From: Prunella strophiata
Lineage: Eukaryota > Chordata > Aves > Passeriformes > Prunellidae
DNA: 64,000 nucleotides
NCBI GenBank assembly: GCA_036583965.1
Contig: JAZBQD010000014.1
Span: 51,713,626-51,777,625, forward strand
Direction: 5' to 3'
The position numbers and the translations under genes are program-made. Below the pieces are notes generated by a model. It was not told where the DNA came from and made no database searches. It worked only from the letters and a program-made list of their open reading frames with translations. Shown one piece after another: positions 47,840 through 61,309 of this stretch (position 1 is the stretch's first letter; each line of letters opens with the position of its first letter).

Positions 47840-50800
47840 ATTTATTTTTCATTTTTTACCTTCTTTTCTTGGTACAAAGTTGCACTTCTTACCATTCAAT
47901 TTTTATTTGGTTTTTCACACATTTTATACAAAAATTCTGATTTTAGAGAATAAAATTATTACATCCATAAATAGTGATTTCATGCAATAAATAAATATCA
48001 AGAAGGATCTAGGCAAAAAACGTATCATATGCAACAGATGGCATGAAACCTCTTGAAGGCACTAAAGTCCTTCAGGAACAGAAAATTATACTACCAAATG
48101 AGCTTGGAAAGGTGCCTGAATGACTGAGCATCTTCATGCTGCAAAAGATAAACCTCATTGATTTGAGGCATCATATCAAGCTCTCAGTATTATGTAGCAA
48201 TATTTTTTGATATATCAATACATACTTATTTTAATTGTTTAAATTAAAAATATACCAAACAAATTTTCTTCAATTATGTTTATTTGTGCTATTTAAAAGT
48301 TCTGCACTAACATATATTACATAATCCCTATTTGGTGCAGATGTCTTTTAGCGTTTCTTAGATGTTTTCCCACACAGTTTTTGGTACTTGGGTCACTTGT
48401 GTTAGAATCATGCAGTACTACACAGAATAAGGTTGATAGCACCAGAATCAGTTCCTGTGATTCATTCTCTACAGATGCCTTTCTCTTTCCATGTGCTAGT
48501 TATACTTGTCAGGTAACTAGAATCTCAAGAAGACTAGATTCTTACTAAGAGAGTCTTTAATAGCAATATATGTGGGATACCTTAGGTGAAAGAGGTTTAC
48601 CTAGTTCTAATTATTACTATAAAGCTTCCTCAGTGTTGATATCTGTTCTAGGAAACCAGAAAAGACCAAACCTTTCTTTCTTAAAGTCATGATGGTTGTC
48701 ACTATTGAACTACATTTTCAGCCTCCAACTTATTATTACAAATCCTCAAGACCTAGTAGTGTTATTAGTTACATTAAAATTCAAAACAGCAGCTCCCCTG
48801 ATTTGCCCTTTTTACCCTTTTCTCCCTTCTATTTCTGTTCATAATAAAATGACAAGTACAGCACTGAAAGTTTTCCACTGGCAGAATAAAAGTTTTTAGT
48901 CACTGGAAAAACAATATGGAAAAAGCCCAAAAGTTGAATGTTGATTTCTGTTTTCAGACAAAATAAAAAAGGGTTGTATTTATACAATATGCTTGTGTAA
49001 ATAAGGAAGAAGTGATACAGTATTAATATTTCATCCCATTAAGTCAAAAATCCCTGATACTTTAGTCAAGAATAATAAGGCAACTACCTTGGGAGCTCTT
49101 TGCACAACTCAGTTTTTACAAGTCTAAGCAAACCAGAACAATGCTAAGGAATAAAAGCCCAGTAACATATGCTTAATCCTATAAAAAGATAAAAGAGGAT
49201 AAACCAGAGGACAGCTGTTTGGTGCTACTTCTGTGTAAAATATTTATTTTTGCACTGTACTAATAAAGATTTAAAGCCAGTATAGTTTCATGAAAGGAAG
49301 GTCTCAGTTCTTTTGGCAAGATTTTTTTTTGCAAAATTGCACATTCATAAAAGTAATTCTGTTGCTTTGACACACCTTATCCTCCAAGGCATTTTAATTC
49401 TACATAACATTTTTATTAATAAGATTTCATTAGGGATTAATCAGTAACACATCAGAGAGGACTGAAAATTGTCTCACTGATATATCTCCAAATATAATTG
49501 TAACAGATGAGGTAATAATAAGCAGGGACATTTCTGCTGGGGATCCTTAAGTGACAGATTTTTGGTTAACTCTTGATGCTTCCTGTTATGATCTAAATAA
49601 ATATGGAAAATCTTTCTTGATAAAGTTTGAAAATTGCACACTAAAGGATATAAAATATTGAGAAGGAAAAATTAGTAATGCTAATACTGTGTGGTCATTG
49701 GATTCACTGGCATACTCATATCCTTCCTAAAGCCATGACTCTGTTCTCAGTGTGTAATGATACTGCATCTCTCCTGAAGAGCATGGAAAAACACTGGGAA
49801 TTATTTAAAATTATATTTATACATTTTTTTTTTTCCACACAAGAAAGAGAGGACTCAAATTTTGAGTCAAAATGTTTGTACAATATTGGGGTTGGAATAG
49901 TTTTTTGTATTCCTGGTAGACCTTTCTACCATTCACCACCATTAATGGATTTGTGTCCCCCTTAGTGTTTCTCTACATGGCCCCCAGGGAGTATATTATC
50001 ACCTGTGCTGTCAGTAAACATAACATACACATGGGCATAATCAAATCTTGTGTTTCATGGCTTCAGCTTGTTCTTGTAGGAGTCAGGATTGCTTTTTCCT
50101 TCTCTTTCTGCAGAACCTGACTTGAAGTAACCAGTTTTTCTTTCTTTCTTTTTTTATCCCAATGAGGCATTTCAGATTTTAGACTAAGTAGACTATCTTA
50201 AAGTTTACAGATGGAGTAGACAACAGTGTCTCAAGAATTTCATTTCCCTTGACTGACTCAGCAAGTTATAATCAAAATAAAACCCCAATCTGGGAATGAA
50301 AGCAATTTTTCTTTAGATTGGCAGAGAAATCATCATTCCAGTGACAAAATTTGGATCATTTTCTTGAATTTTTTGGCTGTTATCTTATTCTAAACCATGA
50401 TTTCACAGTTCTTGATTTTCTCTCTCTATAGTGCAATCTAAAATTTGAGCCTAGACAGGCTTTAATCAAGGTAAAAGCTGTATGACTTTTTAGCTAGCAA
50501 CATACTAGAAATTATGATTAAAATATCCAAGTGTCCTATGCTTTTAACTCTATAATATAGTTAAAATCCTTCCTACCAGTCTTAGGTTTAATTTTAGAAG
50601 TTTTGTTATTCTAAAGAATGATATTTTAAAAATGAGTTTGAGAAGAGTTAATTCTAAGTAATTTCTAAAAATTGTATGGCTAGTTTTGGTTCTGCAGAAC
50701 ATTAAAGTTTGCCATACAATCATTGGAGAGAGAATTATCTTCTTTGCCTGGCATATCTAACTAGAAGCTACTCTCCGAATAGCACATGAAATCTGATTTG

Positions 50801-53800
50801 TACTTCCACCTGTTCAATGACCTTGGCCTCTTCAGAAAATCATGAAACTGCTGTCAACTTTACCTCTATAAATGGAGTATGAAGGCAGTGGCATTTATTT
50901 TCAGAAGCTTTATGAATACAAAGGATATTGTCCTCACCATCTACATACCAGTAAGTAATCAACAAATTAGAACCAAATCAGAAATTCCAAGTTAAATTTT
51001 TTTGAATATACATGGAAGCAACTCTTAAAATTTAATTCAGTTTGATGCATAAAATGGATGTCAATGTTAATGAATAGAGAATCTTAAACCCACATTAGAC
51101 AACGTAGCAATATATTTAAATTTTGGAGCATCAGAAGGAGCTGAATCATAAGGACAAAATATCTATCCCTCTATCTACTTGTCTGAATAAGAGTCTTGGG
51201 TTTAAGGTGAAATCAAAGCTCTATGTAAGGTTTCCTACCTGAGTTCTGTGTAAAAAGCAGAACTCCCTCTCTTCTGATCTTATAGTGATAGGATAAGTAG
51301 CAACACAACATCAAGCCCTTCACTCCTTTCATTACTTCACATTGATACAGAAGTCTGATAATGCAAAGAAAGCATAAACATAGCATACTTTTGAAAGAAT
51401 GTGAAGCCTATGCATTTGTTGCTTTCAGCAATGCAGAGAAATTTTTTCTTCTGTCTTGCTGTTGTACTTTTTTTTTCCTGAATTATTATCAAACCAGTTT
51501 CTGGTGACAGAGTACTCTTATGGTTTTTTCCTTGTTGACAATGCTAGATGACAGCAATTGGTTTGCTGTAATATTCTGAATGAGTAAAAAAATAGACATT
51601 TTAAAAAAAATATGTATTTCTCCAACATATTGAGTATTCATAAACAATCAATATGGAAAAAATAATTAACACCATACACAAGAAAACCCAAAACCACAAG
51701 AACCCCAAATAAGCCACCAAACAAACAAACCAACCAAACCAAAACAGAAATCGCATCTCCCAGGATGAATCCTTGCTGCATCCTTGGATGAGTGCTGTGT
51801 GTCCTGGTCCACACCTCTGAACAGCCTTTGTCCATCCTGGGAGATATGTCACAGCAAACCATCACTCCCTCTCTACTGCCATTCTGTTTCCTTTAGAAGA
51901 AAATTCAGGGACATCATGATGTGATACTCAAGGCAGTCTCTTCTCACTGTGCACTAGGGATATGCTGCATAATGTAGTCACAACTACAGTTCTGAACAGG
52001 AAGACTCTGCTTTAGAAACCAGGCATGCCCATTGCTTTTAAATATTATGATCCTTTACACTGTATTAAGTATTTATATGATATTGGTTTTGTAACAGTTT
52101 TCCTAGGACATGACAGAGGTCAGCTTCACCATATTAAACATGGCCTAATCTGGCTGTATTTTTTCTTTTCCTCTGCCAAGTTCCACCTTAAAAATCACAA
52201 AAGTCAGTATTATATATCAGACTGAAATATAGTCAGAAACATGAACTCCTGACCTGTCTTTTTTGTGTTTGAAGTAGTAATACAACTCCCACAGAATAGA
52301 TTGGGTGGAAAATCAGGCAGCACAGTATCATTAACACAGTGCTACCACAACTGAGTGCTCTTCTGAAAGTGCCTTAAACTTCAAGTTATACTCACTTCTA
52401 GATAGCATTAAAAATTACTAAAACATATTTTTCTACTTTTTTTTTTTGGTAACAGCAAGAAGACTAAATTAAAGTTTGTAACATATAATTATCTGCTGCA
52501 TATCATAGATTAAAGCAAATAGGGATTTTCTCTTTCTTTGTTTGGGGTTTCCTTTGTTTTATCTGATTGGTTTCTCTCCAAGGTGATCATCAAATAGTGA
52601 AGACCTGTTAATCTCTCACAAGTGACCTCAAAGTGTGGTACAGTGTATTTTCCTTTTCTACTTCATATATACTGTTCTAATTGTCAGAAAAAATAGACTA
52701 TGTGATGACAAGTGTCCATGCTCTAGCTATACCTTAGGCAAAAGGACAGCTTAACAAAAAGTGTCACTAAGTGATTACAAACTAGAATGCCTGCAGTAAA
52801 ACCTTCTTTTTTTTTTTTTTTTTGTTCTTGACCCTCATGAGTCACCTAGCTGCCAGTACTGCAAATCATTTATTGATTTTGTTGTATCCAAGGTTTTCTT
52901 TTCTCCTCTTTCACCTATATCAGAGGGATCTATGACACAGCAACTGTTATTTTGACTAACACTGTGAAGGCACACAAAAATATAATTGAACATCAGGTAT
53001 TTTTATTACAGTATGAACAAATTAAATGAATTAAGTGAAGACTCAGCAATTGGAGAAAAATGTATTTACTTGAAGAAAATAAATATCATAAACAGAGAAA
53101 AAACCCTCAAACATTAGCAATATCAAAGAGCCACAAGGCTCCCTATTCTATTTTAAATGACTAGTTTCTCAGTGGAAGTAGAACTCATGTTTCATTTTTA
53201 ATTTTCTGATGCACAGTTACAGATGAAAAGCATTTATAAGAAATTTTAGATATTGCAGCTTGTTACAGTGCACACAGTCACTGCTATAAACCATATGCAT
53301 GCATCACATTACCTAAGCTGTTTTCTATAAGTATGCCCTCCTCCAAAGAGCGTTAAAACTGTTTATAGCATTCTTCTTCCTTATAGCTTTGATATATTTT
53401 AATTTTTACAAAGGCATGGCAGATTTTGCTCAATCCAACTCTTTTTTTTTTTTTTTTTTTTTTTTTTGAAAAACAGTTTCTGCAATGTTACTGCATTTTA
53501 AAAGTCTCTCTATCTGATTCCACACATAGAAGAAATCTAACACTACATTTTGTTGCGTAGCTAGTGCAGGCTATTGTTAGCATTTTAATAAAGTCCACAC
53601 CTGGGTGTCAGGATACAGAAATACAGAGAGCTATGCTTTTAATATCTCAATCAAGATCATTACTCTTATTTCTGTGATAGTGTGAATCTCGTATTGCTTG
53701 GCTCAAGACACAAAAAAACCCCTGCTCTCAAGGTATTTAAAACATTTATTGGCATATCAGTACTATTTTATTGATCTTACTACAGTAGACTAGAGACCTA

Positions 53801-54450
53801 TAAATTGGCATCTGTCTTTGTTTAATCAAATTTCCAACAGTACAATATTCAACTATTTTTAAATGGTACTTAAAAACAGTACTTTAAAACAGTACAGCAT
53901 TTTGCTTTTCATAAAGTAGTAAGGTGCTTTGTGTCATGAGACTGAAGGTATCCATCATTATACATATGTAATGTTTACTTTAAAAATGAAATCGTTTTCT
54001 CTTCATGGTGTACATTAATTTTCACATCCACTCTTGCAATCTGAGTACATATACTGAAGCTGACCATCATTTATATTTTAAACACAAATAATCTGTCTGG
54101 CCTACACTTTCTGCCTTTAAAAATTAACTCTTAGCTAGTTTTAAGTATCAACTTTATCAATTTTCTCAGAGAAAAATAAACAAAATATAATAATTTAATT
54201 CTGCAATTCTCTAATTTGTTATAACTGGCTTCCTTCATAAAGTAAAAAAACCTGCTTTCATTAATGTCAGACCTAAATTTCAATTTTGCATGTATGCAAC
54301 AAGGGCCAAGAAAATATAATGACTTTGATGTCAATTTGGACAAGCAGATACAGAAACCTTCCTGGCTATTGCCATAGATATGCATTAAAAAAACAGTCAG
54401 CATTTTCAAAATCTGGTGTAACCAATCTTTTGGTTGCATGCATGTAATAG
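47840..54450. other. No recognisable gene (about 6.6 kb)
   Basis: Long AT-rich stretch with T runs at 52807-52823 and 53442-53467 and a 46-nt exon-like segment at 50905-50950 (GTAAGT donor). No repeat family or convincing coding region was seen. Confidence 0.5.
53442..53467 (-). repeat. Poly(T) run, 26 bases
   Basis: Twenty-six uninterrupted T. On the minus strand this is a poly(A) run, but no recognisable retroposed body lies beside it. Confidence 0.9.
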
Positions 54451-54452
54451 TC

Positions 54453-54499
54453 CATGCAATGAACTATTGCATTCAAGTCTGTAATAGTTCCATTGCATG
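54453..54499. repeat. Imperfect hairpin, 16/17-bp arms
   Basis: CATGCAATGAACTATT (54453-54468) pairs with AATAGTTCCATTGCATG (54483-54499), leaving one bulged base and a 14-nt loop. The flanks hold extra copies of gcatgcatg/ttgcatg, so the area is rich in TGCATG words. Confidence 0.8.
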
Positions 54500-54639
54500 C
54501 ACATGTGTCAATATTTTATCTGGTAAGTGCTTTTGCAAATGGTAGTGTTAGATCAGGTTCTGCTCCTCTTAACAGTGGAATTTCTTGCAAAATTAACAGA
54601 TGAGATGATTTGATGAGAAAGTGTTTTTTATGCTTACAG

Positions 54640-55690
54640 ATAATTTGCATTTCCAGGGATGTTGAAGCTGCCAAGGGATGCTGTAAGGGCCAGCAGAGGA
54701 CCAAGGGATTCCTCCTGCCCAGGTGCTGGTGCCCAGCCTGGGTGCCCTGAAGCTCAGAGTTATCCAGAGCAAGGACAATGGGCACAGGGTGCTGCAGTCC
54801 CATTTACAATTCTGGCCCAGCAGCAAGGCTGAGTGTCCCTCCCAGCCATGAGCAGAGGACAGTGACAGAGCTGTCTACCTCAATGCCAGGTAACTGTGGC
54901 ATTTAACAACACCCACGTGGACTGGAGCTCTGTCAGTTACCAGAAGTGATTTAGCACACAACCTCACACAGCCCATTTCTGTGCTTCAGTCCTTCAGTCA
55001 ATCAGGCCTGAAGGTCACACAGTGCCCCTGTGCTCTGGATTTACACATTCACATGCATTCACAGATCCCTCAAGTATCACCATCCTCTGTCTGACACTAC
55101 CCTCATTGCTTTCCAGACATTCTAAACTGCTCCACTGATCTCCCACCCACTGGCTAGTCCAGCTTGGTGATGTCCAGCAAACACATATGAACTCTCCCAC
55201 TTGTCTTAGTCTCCACCCTCATTTCCCCTCCCAATACTAGCATGGACCCTCTGCATGGTCCTGACACCACCTGCTTGCCATCTGGCCCACACCCCCCACA
55301 CCAGCTCAGAGGCAGCTGTGTGGGCAGTGGTCCCTGTGGCTGCTGGCCTGCAGGTACATGGGTCCTATCCAGCTCCACCTGGTGCTGGGGTCCCCCCTTG
55401 CTCCAGCTGCCTGGCACCATGGGCACAAGGGCCCTCTGGCCAAAGGCTGAACTCTGATTTCTGGCACTTGCACCAGTCACTGCAAACATCCAGCTGCTCC
55501 ACAGCAAACGTGGAACTGTGTGACCCAGGTGCCTCCCAGCTGCTGACTCTGAGCCCATCACTCCTTCCAGTCGCTGTCACCATGAATGCACAGGCTTTCT
55601 CCAGGGTCTTTCCCCTGCTGCTGGTACTTCTCAAGTGCTTCCAACATCTTAGACACTGCAGTACTCACACCTGGGTTGAAAAGTGACCAT
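54640..55690. other. GC-rich block of unknown origin, about 1 kb
   Basis: Base composition changes abruptly from AT-rich to GC-rich and back. It contains long overlapping frames on both strands (up to 143 codons plus, 135 codons minus), but these follow from the low stop-codon frequency in GC-rich DNA. In minus orientation a segment starting near 55672 reads VSKMLEALEKYQQQGKDPGE, which looks like real protein before a stop; the following part is interrupted in every frame. CpG is scarce compared with CA/TG, so it is not a CpG island. An old retroelement or pseudogene insertion is the best guess; no target duplication was found. Confidence 0.4.
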
Positions 55691-55694
55691 AGAA

Positions 55695-58425
55695 AGACCA
55701 TTAGGAATGGGTTCAGAAGAAGATTTGATGGCTGTAGCTATTGACCAGAGTGGTGATTGTTTACATGATCATCTCCTTTAATATTTGCTTCTCTCTATTG
55801 TTCCTCACTATTTACTGCACCTGTAAATATTTCTCAATAAGTTTTGTCTAGTGCCACAGGCTCTCAAAAAATATCCAAATCCTCATGTTCATGTTATTTC
55901 TGCCTTCTTATCAGTCACAAAGCCCTGGTTCTTATCAGTTTTAAAGTTCAGGCTGGCCTTCTCCAAGCCTATGCTCCATCAAATGGCAGCTGAACAGTTT
56001 CCATTATGGTTTGTGAGTCTGTGATTTTGTTTATTACTTTCCCTTTCACTTATTAACCCACTGAAAGTAAAAGTTCCTTGATCTGCCAATCTTACTGAAG
56101 CAGATGGTTTCACAGACCATACATCCTTACATAAACATTTTCTCAGTTTTCTCAGGTGGGGATTATTCCTACAATTGTTGCGTGGTCATCTAATGTTGTG
56201 AAGCAGTTACAGTTTGAATTATATAAAACCTAATTGCTTTGATATATTGTAGCCCACCTGCAGGTTATGGTGGCAATTTTTACTTATTAATAAAGGATGG
56301 GGTCATTTTATACACTTATACCATCAATAAGTTGTTTCTGAATATTCAGTAATTTAATATATATCATAGATTTAATGTTTGTCAATTTTCAGGACTTCAA
56401 GTATGACAGAACAAGCTTTGGAGCATGGAAAGGTCTGACAACACTAGAAAGAAACTTATTCCTCATAGGAAACTGTTTTACAATAACTACTTTTAATGTA
56501 TAATTTGGAATTTCTTTCTTAGCAGAAAGAATAATCCATTATCTAGCATAAAGACATTTAAGTGAATATTGCACATGTTATGGCAACCATAGTAGTTACA
56601 CAAAATGCAAACAGTGTAGTCAGTCCTGTAGAAGTTATGACTCTTAATTTATCCTATTATGTAATTTTGCAGCCAGGGAAGTTTCTTAACTATAGTTGGA
56701 TAGCAAACAGAAATTAATCAATATTTATCTATGTTGCTGTTCTTTTCTCTCAGTATCAGCAGTATTTTAAAGGCATTTTTTTTTCTGTCTATATGTCTTC
56801 CATAAATGTATAAGTTCTAAAAATCAATAAAATATCCATAACTGAAAATCTTTATGTTAATTTTGTGAAGGGACTCTTTAGACCTCTGCCCCGTATCGTC
56901 TCCATCTCCTTCCTGTAATGTAAAATGTGTATTTCCAAGAGTTCATTTAAGAAAAGAAAAGACAGAAACAAGAGTAACTTGTCAAAGTCCCCAGTTCATA
57001 CAGCTTTGCTAATACACAAAAAGAAATTATCCTCCCACACATAATAGTGATGTGGTGACTGCCTGTGGGACTTTAGCTTTGCAACAGAGTTTGGATCTGT
57101 CTGTCCCTACAAAATTTTAACCAAAACCAAAATAGCTTGGTTTTTAATGAAAGCATATTGTTAGTTGCAAAAAAAAGTGCAATAGCAGTTTTTGATTTTT
57201 CAGGTACAGTTGAATAAACATCAACTTCATAATATTTAAAATACATAACAAGAAATAAAAAGTTGATTTCTTTTTGGCAATTCTAGATTGAACCTAGTAT
57301 TATTTATCATCTAAACTGTAATATGTTTTTTCTTTTCTGTAAATACTTAGGAGGCCTCTAATCACAGCATCCTGGAAAGAGTTATTGCTGTGGTGTTTCA
57401 AAGCTTGTGATTATCTTTTGGCAAAGATAGTGTTGTGTTTATGCATACCATATTCTGCTGGTTCATACATACAAAACAATATTTCCAAGTGTCAAATGGA
57501 ACAATTTCTTTTAAGTTGGAAATCAACACACATAGTCCTTCATTATGCTGTATGGAATACATTTGATTTCTGGCAGAGAAAATAACATATTAGTCGTAAA
57601 TGTTTCAGGCAAGACCAATGTGGAAATAGCACTGCTTTAACATTTTAAAATTCAGTAGAAGCTGTAGACTTTCCATATTCAAGACTACCACTGATTTAGA
57701 AACATATGGCATGAATCTAGAGGCTTAAGAATGGTCTCTTTACTTTTTTTTTTCTTTTTTTTTTTTTGTGGAATAACATATTCTATAGGTTAAAAAAAAA
57801 CCAACCCCCCAAAAAATAACAGAAGGTAGCAAAAAAGTAAATTTTGGTATAAGACTTCTTTGTGTTACAGAAGATAACATAGGGTATTTCTATTAATGTC
57901 AGCTACTAATATCTATTTTTAAGCATATGCATTATGATAGAAGATAATTGTGCAGACAGTTATGTGCTCACTTATACATGTCATGAAGTGGGAAAATATA
58001 ATTTCTTGAACATCAAAACCCACTCAGAGCTAAAACAGGGGTAAGGAAAATGTTATGTTTGAAGTTATAAGAGAAATTTCCAAGAAAATGAGACAAAAAC
58101 TGACTTTGTTAACAAAAATAATTTTTTTCAAAAAAAAAAGAAACATCTGAAAAAATCAAAATGCAAAAATCTGAGGGAAAGGAAGAAATTATACGGGGCT
58201 TTTCTCTCACTTGTCTGGGCCTTTAGATCACTGTCTAGCATATCAAAATATAGAAAGTGATAGTAAAGATTAAATGATAAATCATACCAGTAGTGTATGG
58301 AGTTGTAACATCATGTCATGCTGTAATATCATAACAGTTGCCATTAGACTTGTGAACTATGCAGAATTACCACCTGTTTGTTTGTTCCTTATATACCACA
58401 GAAGGAATTACATGGAAATTACGTT
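55695..58425. other. No recognisable gene
   Basis: AT-rich, with T runs at 57744-57768. A terminal-exon-like segment at 57351-57410 has a good acceptor (tttttcttttctgtaaatacttag) and a 19-codon frame to TGA, but a second frame is open longer, so it is not annotated. Confidence 0.45.
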
Positions 58426-58427
58426 GA

Positions 58428-58606
58428 CCAGAGAAGCTGGGCAGGCTCCAGAAGTGGATGCTCCACCCCAGGAAGTGCTCAAGTCCAGGCTGGGTGGAGC
58501 TTTGAGCAACCTGTTCTCATAGAAGGTGCCCCTTCCCATGGCAGAAAGTTGGAACTAGATCATGTTTAAGGTCTTTTCCAACTCAAACCATTCTACGATT
58601 CCATGA
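58428..58606 (+). mobile_element. CR1 LINE 3' tail, plus orientation
   Basis: 'ccagagaagctgggcaggct', 'gtccaggctgggtggagctt', 'gagcaacctgttctcataga', 'aggtgccccttcccatggca', 'ttggaactagatcatgttta' and 'ggtcttttccaactcaaacc' lead into the tail 'attctacgattccatga' (58589-58605). It is a strongly 5'-truncated dead copy. The two frames across it are fragments only. Confidence 0.92.
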
Positions 58607-58609
58607 GCA

Positions 58610-61219
58610 ATACTTGCTCTTTAGAGGAGTTCATGGCAGCTTTACTCTTTTCAGGGGTAACACACCATTGCACAGCTGATGCAACAATTGCACTTAAAAG
58701 CCCAACTCCCATAGGTTCTGAGGAAAACTAAAATTTTAATTTAGAAAGGAAATGAGACATGGGGACAAAAGCAAAATCCAGAGCTCTGAGCTCTGAGCTG
58801 TGGATTAAATACAGTTTTATACAATACAGAGGAAGAATCACGTATTTAAGAAAAAAAAAAAAAATTCTGCAGTGTCAACATGGTGATAAAGAGCTGAAGA
58901 ACATGTTCTAATATGGTCCAGCTCATGGCTTGAGCTGGAGCCTGATAATGTTTGTGCCAGGATGACTCCACTCTGCCTTCCTGCAGAGGGGCAAAGGCAG
59001 AAAATGCCCTGTCTTCCTCACCTGCTTTGTTGTGTGGTCAGAATCCTACCAACCCCTGTTGCATCCATTTGACAAGAGAAGCTGAGGTGGCACAAGGGAG
59101 GTCCAAGTTAACCTTTTTTGGCTAATGGAAATGCACAAATCCTCCCCCTCTCTGGGGGTCTCTGAGCTGTAAAGACTCTGCACTTCACTCAACCCTTAAA
59201 TTACTCAGGCCTCCCATGAAGGGTGCAGCCCAAGTCCCCTCTGACAAAAGAAGAGATCAAGTGTTCCCTTCAAATCAAAGCCAAGTGATTTTAGTCAACA
59301 GTTCAACAGTTATGAGATGTAGATAGGCAGTAGTATATCTGCATTCAAGTTTTTTTCTGTTCTTGACTGGAATTAAATTCACATTTTTGACTCAGTAAGG
59401 TCAGTCTAAAACCATTAAGCCATAATATATTTTTTAAAAAGAGATTAAGCAGTTGTTCATCTTTGCTTGGCATATTAGAGGATTAACTGGAATCAGAGGA
59501 AGAATGAACACTCATGAGAACAATCAATTCCCTGACCCAGTGATAAAAGCATTTTTTGGAGAATGAACTATGTTGTATTCCCCATTTTTAAAAATGATTT
59601 GAGCTTTTTGCAACCCTTGTCTCTATTTTTATTTAATAAAAAGTGCATTAACTTTTTATACAAAGAAGCATAATGCCTACACATTGAAACACAAATTTGT
59701 ATCCCATTTTATTTCCTTACCAGGCATATTGGGTGAGCTCTAGCTGACCCAAAGGCATGAAAAAAATATTACTTTAACAAAGTGGCTGTTCATATTATGA
59801 TTACAGAGGAGTATGCAAGATTCTTGTAGTAAGAATGTACATTCAGTGGAATAATAATCTTTTTATTTTGAATCTTGAGCCATTTATGTGTCTCCTCTGT
59901 GTTATTTCTGTGCCACATATGTTTGATCTCATTTTTGAAGCTATGCAGATATAGCAGGCATTTTAAGTATCTATTGCACATAGTCCCCTCATTATGGTGA
60001 AGATGAGAACAGATACAATGATGCTCCTAAAATGCAACTGAGCATTCTCTCACTCTTAAGTCAATTGTTTGCTGGAAAATTGATCAAAATACCTACTCCA
60101 AAAGCAAGGACTTCCACACTAGCTTTTGCTGAAATAATGAGTAGACATTTCCACACCTTGTCTAATGCAGAAATCCTGAGACAAATTAATCTTAAATTTC
60201 TTTCTCCCTCATTATTATTTTTAATCTTTACTCCCTGCCTCCAGTCCCCATTTTCTCCAAGTGATTTATTGGTAGAAGGCTTAATAGGATAATAGAGGTC
60301 TACAGAAATCTGCAGACCTGCTCTAAACAGTAATAACTTCAGGTTGTTTTGAGTTAGGAGGAACACAGGGATGCAAAGAATTTAATTAACAAGTTTTTTA
60401 ATAGTGCTAGCAGAATAAACTACCTTTAAAAAGAATCCATCACTGATAATTACTTTCTAGCCCAAGCAAAAGCCTTTTGCCTTCTGCAAAAGTCAGAAAA
60501 TGTAAACCAGAATTGTTTATCTATTATGACTATATAGAGAAATAAAAATACTTTCAGTGATAGTACTAATCACTTCTGTACAGATAAAAAGGCAGAATGA
60601 ATGAAAAAAAAAATAGAAAATATGTGGATTTTCTTACTGAAGTAATTGCAGCAAAGAGTTGACTTCAGGCAATAAACTATAACACAAGTCATAATTAAAG
60701 AGAGAAGGGAAGAAAAAGAAAGGAAAAAACCCAGAAATCTGTGATGTTTGTTGAAAACAACGGAATTCAGACACTCAGTTTTCTTTTGTATTTTCCCCAA
60801 ACAATGTGTCAGTTATATAGAACTGAACTGTGCACAAAAAGCAGAGGACTTCTAGGCCTCACTACACCTCAAGCTTCCCAGTTGCAAGGACACATATTCA
60901 CTAGTCCACCCTTAAAAAAAGAAAGATGCTTTTGCTGTTCTCTTAACTGAAGCCACTGGCATTTTAAAGAGGTGTGAGGTGATGGCAGCAGCACAAGTCC
61001 CTTGGAACAATTCTTCCAGCAGTTGACTCCTCTGTGCTCTGTCTGAGCAAGTTACAGAAAACAATGAGGTTGCCTCCTGAAACCCGTTTTCTCAGTCTAG
61101 TAGATATTCCAACAGCTACAGGATTATGATTTATTGGGAATCTCAATTCCATCTGCTTTTTGAATTCCAGCAATGAGATAATATTTTTGTGAACTTTTTT
61201 CCTTTGTTAACTCTTGCAG
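58610..61219. other. No recognisable gene; GC-richer patch at 58.9-59.25 kb
   Basis: The patch near 58920-59250 is less AT-rich and has a minus-strand segment with good splice-like ends (rc 'cttgtgccacctcag' acceptor, CAG|gtgagg donor at 59009). It may be an old repeat or an exon; the family is unknown. The remainder is ordinary AT-rich DNA. Confidence 0.4.
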
Positions 61220-61308
61220 TATTTATTTAATCAGTACTTCTTTCTCCCCTCTCCCTGTATTTTGCAATTACTTAATGAAGAACAGTTTGCTGCTTCTGGA
61301 ACTTACAG
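61220..61308 (+). CDS. Weak candidate coding exon, plus strand
   Basis: A strong acceptor (ttttttcctttgttaactcttgcag, ending 61219) and donor CAG|gtgagc (61309) bound 89 nt. One frame reads YLFNQYFFLPSPCILQLLNE and ends in NEEQFAASGTY with exit phase 2. A second frame is also open. No family recognised. It is phase-compatible with the exon-like segments at 44368, 46921 and 50905, which could be coincidence. Confidence 0.2.
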
Positions 61309-61309
61309 G

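Noticed and set aside
55154..55686. 135-143-codon frames in the GC-rich block
   Set aside because: Overlapping frames on both strands result from few stop codons in GC-rich DNA; none has a start or splice context or a recognisable domain.
57351..57410. Terminal-exon-like segment with a 19-codon frame to TGA
   Set aside because: A competing frame stays open for about 78 codons over the same start, and nothing distinguishes them.
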